NCBI GenBank assembly: GCA_022579005.1
Contig: MU401456.1
Coordinates: 398,607-462,606 of the forward strand
Length of the DNA: 64,000 nt
Origin: Poronia punctata
Lineage: Eukaryota; Ascomycota; Sordariomycetes; Xylariales; Xylariaceae
Direction of reading: 5' to 3'
Positions within the stretch are counted from its first letter, which is position 1. Every line of letters starts with the position of its first letter. Shown piece after piece: positions 37,091 through 47,023 of the stretch. The notes under the pieces are model-generated. The model was not told the origin of the DNA and did not search any database. It was given only the letters and a program-made list of their open reading frames with translations. Made by a program: the position numbers and the translations under genes.

Positions 37091-39397
37091 GAACGAGTAT
37101 TGTACGTCATACCATACCAGCGAAAGCCTTCATTTATCCACAGAAGGTTGTCCAGAACTAATGCGCGCACAATCGCCTTAGCTCCCGAAGAGCCAGCATA
37201 GAACAACCACCTTGAGGGTGTCAAGAACAGAAAGATACTAGACAACTACAGATTCGACTATCGAGAAAAAATGCCCGAAAGTTTCAATGCCAGATTCGAA
37301 TAGCCGTATAACACTTCCATTATGATGCTACCGGAAGGTGCTCGTAATCCCGAAAGTAATACTCCACACTACCAACCAATTTTGATGCGCATTATACTCG
37401 CACTCTGGAGTCGGGGGGATTAGACATGCAAATCACTAGGGTCATAAACTGTCTTTCTATAATCGAGAGCCCGCTGATTACACCTTCCATCCATACAGCT
37501 CGCGGCTCATTACTCGCTGCATTATCATGGCGGGCAGGACCTATAAGTCCTTCCCGGTCGCTCTCGGACGAGCGGGCGCGAGAACGCATAAGTATGTTCT
37601 CCTGGACATGGACATATCGATGCTTTCTTCCGCGCTGGTACACGATCCATGAAACCGGTACCAACGGCAGCGGGCCGAGAAGTCCCTAATTTCGGCGTTA
37701 TCCCGTCGTATGGTTCCAGGTCCTGCCACTCGTGGCCATACGTGCCACCGTTTTCAGGTGCGATTGTGGGGATATGAAGAACGCGACAGACGAGACGGGC
37801 ATGGTCAATCCGACGTGAGAGTAAGACGAAACGCATGACAGCGAGTTGGAGACGAAGGCCATAATAAAGGCCACAGCGACGAATGTAGAAACGCCCCTGT
37901 AGCTCCTCAGTTGGGCGAAGGTTTCAGGCGAAAAAGATTGTTGCGCCGCCGTATTACCGAGCTTGAGGTCGGAAACAGGGCTCAAGGTAAAGCCAATGCT
38001 AGACGGCTGGCAAGTTGTCGGCCCTCGTCGTCATTGCGGCCGCATGCTGTCATAACGATAAGCTGTAGGTTTTCGATTGACCAAGGATGCGCCTAGTTCT
38101 CTCTTTACCGACCAAGTCATTTCCGGATACCTTGGAGAGGTCTCGGAGGAATACAGAACCGCTCAGTTTTGCCGGTATGGCAAGATTCGATGTATCAACC
38201 TAATTAGACTTGTCAGCAAGGAGCTTCTACTATCGACTCATATCTCGCCATAGCGGAGGAGGGAACTGTACCGTCAGGAATGCCGCAGTGCTAGGGTCTT
38301 TTAGGGCAACAGGACTATCGGCGTCAATAGGAGTGAGAAGAGGGATAAGGAGAAAGCGACGGCCCAGTTGAGCCCCTTGGCGGGCCATTGTGCAGTCGAT
38401 GACGATTCCAGGCTGTATACCTAGTTATAGAGCAGTAGCGCCAGGAGAGAAAGTGGCGTTGTTTCTGATGAAGATAAATATGGACTCGTTGTATCAACAG
38501 ATATCTAATCAACAATTTCGTGGGATGAAGCGGAGAAATTGGTGAAGAGACGGGCAAGTAGACGGATCGTCTATATGCTATCTTTATATGAATACATTTA
38601 CCGAACGGCCAACATAATGGGGAAACGCAGGTGGTAACCACAGCGACAACAGCTTATAGAAGGATCTAATTTAGACATCGTATTTTAGCCACGACCTAGA
38701 CTAGTATAGGCGGATGGCCAACAGTCAGTTCAGAAAGCCGGTAAATCGAGATACAATAGAGTCCAAGCACCAAAAGAATGCGACTTTGTAATATGGAATC
38801 TTGTAAAGGAAGGCAAGCAAATAGAGCTAAGCTAACAAGTACACGGGATAAGCGCCGGGTTGACTTTCTCAATGCAAATACTTGGTGTCTTACAAGATTA
38901 ATATTATAGAGGGCGTTGGTATACTGCTTTCCTTGTAGGTGTTCTTTTAGTGGCCTTGGGCTTTCAAGCGGGGGAAGTCAAGCTGTAGACATTGCCTTCG
39001 TCTAGTCGTGAAGTGACCATTTGCCAAATAACGAACAATCGGTACTATATAAGGTAATCAACATCCCCTCGCTTTTGAGGCGCCGTACGTTTTTAGAGGA
39101 GATTGGCGGATCATGTACTTCGTTTTCCCGTTGCCAAGCGAAGTCAGTAATAAACGTCACTACTATCATGTATAGCAGGTATTAATGGAAAGCGCACCGG
39201 TACCCGCCGGCCGATAATATTGTCCGGGCATAAAGCCGTCCCGAGTATGTACCTACCTAAATAGGTACGTAGTGCATCGTTCCCCGCCTTGAACAAGGGA
39301 ATAGGTCAGTTCCTTTCAATAACCAAATTCGTCGTTATAACTTATACTTCATAATACTCGCCCAAACAACTTATTTCTCATCCCCAATTAAGAAGAA
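37091..39397. other. intergenic, with a possible minus-strand gene
   Basis: This is the 3' flank of the zinc-cluster gene and the promoter of the GNAT gene. Part of it (about 37525-38388) may hold a split minus-strand gene, listed separately. From about 38400 to 39397 I see nothing coding. Confidence 0.45.
37525..38388 (-). CDS. possible unidentified split gene
   Basis: I do not recognise this gene. A minus-strand ATG at 38388 opens MARQGAQLGRRFLLIPLL, continuing to DPSTAAFLT with a GTACAG donor at 38271. A phase-0 exon at 38199-38131 encodes VDTSNLAIPAKLSGSVFLRDLSK between good splice sites and has protein-like composition. Downstream frames become ambiguous. One continues through SPVSDLKLGN and a hydrophobic stretch near FVAVAFIMAFV; another, after a possible intron, runs through RFVLLSRRIDHARLVCRVL to a stop at 37525. 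No family was identified, so it may be a lineage-specific gene, a decayed gene or chance. Confidence 0.25.
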
Positions 39398-40150
39398 ATG
39401 ACGTCCACAGCAGAAGAAACACCCCTCGTAGAAGTCATCAGCGACCCCGCCGACTTCGCCGACGCATATCGCTGTTGCAGCGAAGCCTTCGGGCGACAGG
39501 TCAACGACGCGACCTGGATAGGATTCAACCCGACCTGGGACACGCCCGAAGGGCAAGCCGGAGGGGCCGAGCGCATGGCGAAAAGATGGCAGTCGACGAC
39601 AACCGACGACAAGGGTAATCCTCACACGATATTTCTCAAATCCACGGTACCGGACCCGGGCCGGCCCGGCCAACGCGTCATCGCCGGTTTCGCCATCTGG
39701 ATCCAAGCGACGGCGATACCGGGGGGACAACACGGCGACCTGATCAGTGATAACCCGGACGAGATGCGCAAATTGCTAAACCTGGAATCAATATATCCCG
39801 GCAACGAGACGGAGCAGAGGTTTATCCTACAGTTGTTCAACTCGCTGCTTAAGCGCCGGCACGAGTTCGTCCGGGAGAACCCTCCTTCCGTCATGGTGCT
39901 TGATTTATGTGCGACTCATCCGGCTTTTCAGCGCAGAGGGGTGGCGTCGCGGCTGGTTCAATGGGGTCTGGACGAGATGCGTCGGCGGGGGATTAAGTAT
40001 GCTACGACGGAGGGGTCTGCTATGGGACGACATGTGTATAAACGATTGGGTTTCGAGCCGGAAGGAATAGATATAATGTACGAGGTCGACGATGAGTTTG
40101 CGGACCGTGAACTGCCGCCGAATTTGTTCATGATTCACTCGAGTACTTAA
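39398..40150 (+). CDS. GNAT-family N-acetyltransferase
   Basis: A predicted acetyl-CoA-dependent N-acyltransferase of 250 aa in one exon; the substrate is unknown. The GNAT core is in the second half: VMVLDLCATHPAFQRRGVAS supplies strand beta4 and the Q/R-x-x-G-x-G/A pyrophosphate-binding loop (QRRGVA), followed by the helix LVQWGLDEMRRRG and ATTEGSAMGRHVYKRLGFE, the usual motif B. There is no signal peptide or membrane segment, so it is probably cytosolic. The start codon sits in a typical fungal context (AAGAAATGAC). Small fungal GNATs like this act variously on amines, drugs or peptides, and context gives no hint. Confidence 0.88.
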   Translation: MTSTAEETPLVEVISDPADFADAYRCCSEAFGRQVNDATWIGFNPTWDTPEGQAGGAERMAKRWQSTTTDDKGNPHTIFLKSTVPDPGRPGQRVIAGFAIWIQATAIPGGQHGDLISDNPDEMRKLLNLESIYPGNETEQRFILQLFNSLLKRRHEFVRENPPSVMVLDLCATHPAFQRRGVASRLVQWGLDEMRRRGIKYATTEGSAMGRHVYKRLGFEPEGIDIMYEVDDEFADRELPPNLFMIHSST

Positions 40151-40878
40151 GTAGGCAGATTATAGATAGGGTAACTCGGGTGAAAGAAACCTGTCATGTC
40201 CTCTCCTGCCTACCGTTGCCTTCTGTTTCCATGAACAATTAATACTACTTGAAGTTTAAATGTTGAATCAGCAAAGTGCTAACCCTAGGTACGTCAATTA
40301 TCTCTAACCCTGGGGTTACCTACTTGTACATAGAAGTAACTTTAGGGTATGGTATATGGTACAAGCCATATTTCTTCGAGTAGGAGTAGAGCGCTACAGG
40401 TGCCATTCGGCTCGCCCCGAGCCGCTCCTTGGGCCCTGTGCGCTGATTTGTACAGTATGAATTTACAGAAGCTAGTTAGTGAGCAAACGCACCAACCGTT
40501 AGATACACGTACGAGTAGATTGTCATCATTCAATCTTGGTCTTACTTGCATCAGCGAAGTCGTTCACCTGTCATGAGAATACTGTATTTGCATCTTGATG
40601 AACCGAAAAGGCTCCCATGCCTGTATTAGGGACTCTGAGTTTTGGAACCGCGTAACCTAGGCTCTAGTTTAGGTTAAATGCGTTTCTACGTGTACAGGGC
40701 TTAGAACGACAGGGGGATGACACGCGATGCTGGTACGTGGGCAATGATCAACCGCCGTGATAGGACCCCTTATTTGATGACTTGCATTTCAACACGTGAT
40801 CTTTTATTTCATCTGTCACTTCATGCAACTTTTACTTCCGTCCACACCGGTTTCACATGAACGATACATGCCTCTCCG
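40151..40878. other. intergenic
   Basis: This is the 3' flank of the GNAT gene and the promoter of the CorA-like gene. It contains TACGAGTA (40510) and several TACCTA words. Nothing coding is recognised. Confidence 0.55.
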
Positions 40879-42537
40879 ATGGCGTACATTTTTAACTTTC
40901 GAAGCCAGCTGGTATATGATACGAGTGTATGGCATCCCGATCGTAGAGGCCTTGCCTATCTTGAGGCGTCGGAGTATTGGGAAAAGGGTGCGTAAAAGTG
41001 GTAAATTGTGAAAATAGCCAGAGCATTCCTCTCTTCTCTCTCTTGGCATGTTCTAACAGTAATCACAGATAAAACTAGATATGATCTTCGCCAAGGGAAC
41101 ATCGAAGATGATGAATTGGAGGCGTGGCTGGACCAGTGCGGCAAGTTCCGGGCAACCCCAAAATTGTCGATACGCCTACTGCTCTGTGACAGAGTGGGTT
41201 ATATACCGATGGGATTCGCCATGTCAAACTCTTCCTTCGACAAAATAAAGCAGGCTTTCAGCCTAGGCGACCAAGTACTACCCATGTTCATTAGCAACAT
41301 GGGGCAGGAGATGTGTAGTCTGAACTTCTCTCCGGAGGGCGACGTCCCAGAAACCCTCGGTAAGATGATCTTGATTCGATACATACCCTGTCGGCACATT
41401 GCTGAGCCGCCCTATCATCACTAGAATTTACAGTCAAGTGGCCTCAGATGCACCGGTTGGGAAACTGTGGCCTCACTTATAAGCATACCTTCTCTACCCG
41501 TCAGACAGTAGGCTTCTTACATGGCTGGGACATGGTTACACAGACGGCCGAGATCACATTCGAGAATGAATTTCACTCGTACCTATCGAAATTTAGCTCT
41601 CGCATCGAGTCAGCAGGGTCCGTTCGGTCACATCCCATGTTCCTGGCCATAGTTCATCTTTCCATGCACGTTTTCCACGCCGATATATTTAGGGCCCGTC
41701 TAAAGTATGATTTAGGAAGACTAGAAAATGACTTAGGCGTGACCAAGGTCGCATGGATGTCGGGGCTTCCGACTACCAATTTCGACGGAATCGAGAGGCT
41801 GATCTCCAGCCGTAGACAACGCATGAGCCTAACGACAGAGCTCAACTCGCGCACCACCGACACCGCAAAGTTCATCACTGTCCTGCAATGGATTAATCGG
41901 CACTGCGAGTATATTCAGAAACATACCGAAGATATACGGCGCATAAATCCCTATTCCACCGTGGCTGAAAACAGAGAAATAGAGCGACAACTAGAATACG
42001 TCACCTCCCAGGCCCGGTCCCATCTCGAATCTGCGGAAGAGTTCAAGTCTAGGCTTGAACTCCAGCTCAGCGTGGTAAGAATTATAATTTTTCTTTTTCC
42101 TAACGCCATCTATTCTAGTCACTAATACATACTGCAGTTGTATAACTTTGTAGCCCAAGTCGACAACGACGTCAGCATGCGTATCGCCTATCGCGCCGGC
42201 CTCGATGGCACGGCGATGAAGGCCCTCGCCTACGTGACCACGATATTCCTGCCGCCCACATTTGTGGCTGTAAGCCAATTTGCCGATCCCCGAAAGTGAA
42301 ACAATGTGAATTGACACACGCCAGACGTTATTCAGCATGTCCATGTTCGACTGGCAAGCTACTACAAACTCGGACTCGGACTCGGACTCAGACTCGAAGT
42401 CAGTTGTTCTGGTACGCCAGTTCTGGATCTACTGGGTTGTTAGCGTGCCTCTGACGCTCGCCATCTTCGCCGGCTGGCGTATCTGGTGGCGTTACCAGAA
42501 GAGCGTACTGCAGGACGAATATGGGATGAAGCAGTGA
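40879..42537 (+). CDS. CorA-like two-TM membrane protein (fungal Mg transporter-like)
   Basis: Five exons (40879-40987, 41069-41359, 41434-42074, 42138-42269, 42325-42537) give about 461 aa. The N-terminal half is soluble (SVWHPDRRGLAYLEASEYWEK, then LGDQVLPMFISNMGQEM). The second half matches the fungal CorA-like fold: a long alpha-helical stalk (LYNFVAQVDNDVSMRIA), then TM1 (MKALAYVTTIFLPPTFVATLF) with SMSMFDW, and TM2 (FWIYWVVSVPLTLAIFAGW). The GMN signature of true CorA channels is absent, as in many fungal relatives, so transport is unproven. The TM1-TM2 loop holds a Ser-Asp repeat encoded by a 6-bp tandem repeat (42370-42396). The start ATGGCGTAC was chosen because it alone puts the conserved N-terminal exon in frame with a GTGCGT donor at 40988. 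Confidence 0.85.
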
Positions 42538-42903
42538 AGGGAAGAAGACGATTCGGACGCAGACGAAGATGAAGACAAAGACTAGCTCAAATTCCAGCAT
42601 TAGGGGCTGTTTTCGCGCTTAACACGTGGTAATATTGGGTATTTATCCCATCATCCGTTTCCTACCTTGCCAGCTTACCATATATTAGGTAGCTTCTGAA
42701 TCGTCTGCAACTAAACCTGTAAGTAAAGCTCCTTCTCAGCCACTGACAGTCCACATGTTTAGAAATCAGCACTGACAATACACAACAGCAACATTTTCTT
42801 TTCTTACCACGATCAACTGAGCATACATATAACCCAAGTGACAATCTTAGTGCTCTGAGTATTTTGAGTTACTGTTGTGCGAAATCCATCATCAAATATT
42901 ACT
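42538..42903. other. 3' flank of CorA-like gene and 5' flank of tRNA
   Basis: Short spacer. The immediate upstream sequence of the tRNA should contain only its transcription start, as the promoter boxes are internal. Nothing else is seen. Confidence 0.55.
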
Positions 42904-42995
42904 GCCTCTATGGCACAGGGGTAATGCGTGTCACTCGTACAGCTTCAAGCATGAGTGTGATGACAAGATCCGCGGTTCGATTCCGCGTGGAGGCA
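42904..42995 (+). tRNA. tRNA-Thr(CGT) with a 20-nt intron
   Basis: The acceptor stem GCCTCTA pairs with TGGAGGC, with a final A discriminator. The anticodon stem TGTCA/TGACA closes the loop CT-CGT-A-A; anticodon CGT is at 42936-42938. The T arm CGCGG-TTCGATT-CCGCG is perfect. An intron of 20 nt (42940-42959) sits one base 3' of the anticodon, the standard eukaryotic position. The mature length is 72 nt. One D-stem pair (C13-A22) is mismatched. The gene decodes ACG threonine codons. Confidence 0.93.
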
Positions 42996-43197
42996 GATAT
43001 TTTGCTTTTTCTTGGTTCTTACATTTTTAATGGCGAGTATTGGACTTGACCTTGTCTACAACATTGAGCCGTCGGACATAAACCGAGCTACAATTTACCT
43101 TCCGGAAATCGGGATAGAGTTCGTTTAAGAGGGAAAGGGAGGAAGACCAATACCCAAGCCTCCTCTTAGGCGCCCCCTTTTACTCCGTCCACGGCCC

Positions 43198-44370
43198 TTA
43201 GATACAGTAAGGAGGGCCGCTACCCTCGAGCGATGCGTAAATGGCCGAGATAGACTGGGCAAGGTCTTCGGGGAGCGGCCCAGCCTCGAGGGCGTCAAAG
43301 GTACGGTGAAGCTGTTCCACGCTCGACGCAGAAAACAGTATCGCGTCTCCATACTGTCCGTCAAGAACACTGTGAAACGCCGTCCAACGCACGGCGGCCG
43401 CATGACCGCTGATTCCGTGCGCTTGGGCAGCCTCCCGGACCGACGACACCGCCTTCTGCACAAGAGGCTTCCCGTATAGCATCTTGTAGAGCGCCCCTGC
43501 CGGGTTCTTCTCATTTCGTTAGTATGATCTTGCCGCTTTGATTTCTGGGGGACCATTTACTGACACTTTCACTCCAGCGTGCCGAGTTTGGAGATGTCTC
43601 GGTTTCGGCTCTGAAGAGACCACCGGCCGCCGAACTAGATAATCCCCAGTTTTATAATCAGCTTCTCTCCCTTCCTCATATTATTATCTCCTTCAACCCA
43701 TGTATTATGCCGCCTTACCTATAGGCATAAAAGGAAATCCCATGCTCGCGAAGAAACGGGATCAAATCCTCCTCGGCACCTCTGACAACGGCATTATAAT
43801 GTCCCTGATACACACTCGGCTTGACATAACCCCTTTCATGACAGATATCGACAAAGCGCCGGACCTCGTCAGCAGAATAATTCGATAAACCAAACCGTTT
43901 AAATATGCCCTGTCGGAAAGCGACGTCCATGGCCCGCGCCGCGTCCTCGAACGGCGTCTGTCGGTCCGGCATATGGAGGTATAACGTCTCGACGGAGGAG
44001 ACGCCAAGATCGGCGAGTGATGCGGCGATACTTGCCGCGATCTTGTCTGGCTCGTGGTCGCCCGGTGTTCCGCTCTTCACTTTGGTGTCGATGGTGAAGA
44101 AGGAGTGTCCGGCTCGTCCTAGACGTTCCTCGGCACCTTGGTAATTCCGTGCTGTGTCGAGATGTGCGTTGTGGCTGCGGCTGTGGAATGCGTCGAGTAA
44201 GGCCTGGACATCCTCGATTGAGTCGAAGTGTGCTATTCCGGGATTCCGGGTTGAGTCGCCGACCTAGATGATAGTGAGTGGGTTGAGCTAGCTGTCCCTT
44301 TGTTCATGAATATAGCATAACATACCATGTGCGTACCCAGCACGAATTTGACAGGTTGTTTAGAAGACAT
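43198..44370 (-). CDS. aldo-keto reductase, AKR7 (aflatoxin aldehyde reductase-like)
   Basis: An NADPH-dependent aldehyde reductase by family; the substrate is unknown. Four exons (44370-44326, 44263-43719, 43634-43565, 43506-43198) give about 322 aa, a normal AKR7 length. The catalytic tetrad is present: D51 and Y56 in HLDTARNYQGAEERLG, K76 in IDTKVK, and H112 in TLYLHMPD. RFGLSNYSADEV and VYQGHYN follow, then FYAYS-SAAGGLF across the 84-nt intron. The third donor (GTCAGT) with a perfect TACTAAC branch site joins RWSES to NPAGALYKMLYGKP. The C-terminus is complete. It is convergent with tRNA-Thr and the CorA-like gene. Confidence 0.9.
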
Positions 44371-45196
44371 ATTGTATCAAAAGTGAACTGGGTTTGATAC
44401 GCGAGCTATGCATAGAGAAACTATCATTAGATGAAGCCCTCCTCGATTCCACTACCTACCTACTTTATATCAGAAGGTCTACCTAATCTACGTCCTTTTT
44501 CCTTTAACACCCATCTTTTTCTAGCGCTACTCATCTCTGTACAAAGGAATTTCATTATGGTTCCAGGAGGCAGGCCTTTAGGGGTTGGGTTTGTCTTCTC
44601 TCGCGCCGGACACCTCGTTAAGGACGAGGGTTTCGGGGGGTGGTATGTCTTCTACCAGAAATTCTAGTATTCCGTCTTTCTCTCTCGTGGAATGATTCTT
44701 TTCCAAACCAGATTTTCGCCACTCAGCCCGAACCAGACATTCTTTGAGACAAACAGTGTTTTTATTTTACGCTTTCAACCCCGATGGAGAATGTCTCAGG
44801 GAGCGGAGCAATCGTCGTACTCGCAGAATTACCCTCGTTTGAAAATATGGTCGACCTGGACAATGTTTGATGCCCGAAGTCCCCGGGAGCAAGGTCACTT
44901 GCGAAGTACCTAGGGATTGTTAAACAAGGCCGAGTTTACTAAGGATATTTACGACTTCCGACCCGGTCTCAGGAGCCGCATCCAGGCGTGAAGGCGGTTA
45001 CAATAAAGTAGTGTCGCTATGGCGTCTTCGACTTAATATATATCTTGTAAGTGCCTTAAAGTTACACCTAGCTATGCAAAACTAGACAAAGGAATGGAGA
45101 ATAACATGCACTCGGTCTTGCCTATGCTTTTCTTGGTAGCATGAGCGTTTTGAAGTATCTGCAAATCAAGAAAGCTAAATGTTTTTAGACTAAAGC

Positions 45197-45232
<36 letters not shown>

Positions 45233-47023
45233 ACGTTAAAGATCATAGAAGAGTGGACAAGCAGCTGAGGCGGTAAATTTGCCAAAAAGGAAAAAGAAGA
45301 ACGTACAACACTGGGGATTCGCTGGTCGTCACCGACCCAACTACTAGTCCAGCGGTATGCAGCTTAGCTATGGGGGAGCGGACGGGACCCCGCGTTCTCT
45401 GCATCCTATGGTCGTACGTGAAAGAATATGTTATTGTTAGCATTTATATCTCTACTATGGAGGGCTTTGGCTAATTACATATGAGTATCAGTAGACTACT
45501 TGTACTCGTAGACCTTCGAACTTGGCAACGTCCACAACCTCCGGTAGCTTTTCTTTGATAGTTTGACAGTTTGCTTCTTATTCTCGTTCTAGGTTCGGCT
45601 GCAATGGATTGACTTGGGCCTGCTGAAAAAGTTGTCCGAATTAACCAGAGTCGGTACAATACATTATTATCTTTCGTACTCTGTTCGATACGGAATTTCA
45701 ACTACGACCTGCGTACTTGTAACATATAAAGGGGGTAACTGATTGTCAAAGATTGTCATGCTACTAATCTTTGATACCCTAAGATTGCAACTGATCTCCC
45801 AAGACTCTCCAAATTCAGTTGTTATTTTCAATACATCCAGGCAAGTACAGCCCAAAGTTTATATTGCCAGAGTTGTTGTTAAATTGATACAATGTTGTTT
45901 GTGGTTAGAGCGAGAGAGAAATGAGGCAAATTATATTCTGGTAAATGCATATGAAATCAAACAATCACTGTAACAGAAGCGCGCACACCGTAGGCAGGTA
46001 GGTAATCCAGATGTGGGTACGGCACCCCACCATGCCGGGATTATAGCAGTTGCACTTGCTCTGGCTAACCAAAATCGGCCACACTTAAAGGAGCTAATAA
46101 GCAAGCTACAAGGATCATACCCCTGGCCGGATCTGTCGCGCCTTTACGTGTCCGCGTATCTGCCTCTTTGCACATCCCTAAAAAGGTCCCAACCCAAGGA
46201 CCTGCCTCCTGGGTAGACAATGTGAACCGTACGTGCAAGTGTTGGCTTTGATACGTATCTTCAGGTCAACTCCTGCCAAAAAGACGAACAACCAAGTCGC
46301 GATCACACGTTCTGTCTCTGTTGGTGTCTAATAATAGATTACGTGCTCTGGTTTCGGAGGCATCTCTCCTCGTCTATCGCAGTGGGAGCCTCGATTTCGT
46401 TCATTACTTGTCGTTAACGATCTTTACCCGTCAGTTTGACCTAGTAGGTACTAATAGTACCGCTACCTTCCTTTGGGGCAAGTCTACCTCCTGAATTCTG
46501 CATTTGGCCAACCCGCTTGATCCTAGCAGATATTCTACACGTACACAAAGCTTCTCAAGCAGAGTCTAGTAACAGGATCTCTACTTCTATTTGAAGCTCC
46601 AAATCTACTCTATCGGTCTTTGTCCAGCTACCTGCTCGGACGGTTATCACTTTTTTTTCGAAAGGAGCCCTACACCTGCGAATGAAATAAAGCGAGATCC
46701 CGTTCGAACCTTCAAGCCTCGCGAGCGATCCCGAACCCCTGGCTTGAATCCAGGCCTATCGTACGAGTACAACACGCCCGAAGCAATACGCACGTGGAAA
46801 CAGGTGGTGGGAAGATCCGTCGTGCCTCGCCAGGCTCTACAAATGCTACATGTACAAACACATCCCAAATTTTTTAACCTGATTGCAGGAAGCTATTCAA
46901 GACTTGGCACGCAAGAGGACGACTACCTAGCGTAGACGTTGGCATTCTCGAGTTGTCGAGACTTATACATCCTAGTCATACGGGACCATCTATCCGTTGC
47001 CGCATCCCCTGTCCCCTTTTACC
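44371..47023. other. intergenic with A-rich tract
   Basis: This stretch separates the divergent AKR gene and the TBC gene, so both promoters are here. It contains a 28-nt poly-A run, TACTCGTA (45503) and TACGAGTA (46762). No gene is recognised; scattered short open frames lack family features. Confidence 0.5.
45201..45228. repeat. poly-A tract, 28 nt
   Basis: An uninterrupted A run. It could be a simple homopolymer or the tail of an old retroposed sequence; the upstream 200 bp show no recognisable gene or element and no target-site duplication was found. Confidence 0.9.

Noticed and set aside
46738..46754. Anticodon-arm-like hairpin CCTGG-CTTGAAT-CCAGG
   Set aside because: No acceptor stem, D arm or T arm fits around it on either strand, so it is not a tRNA.
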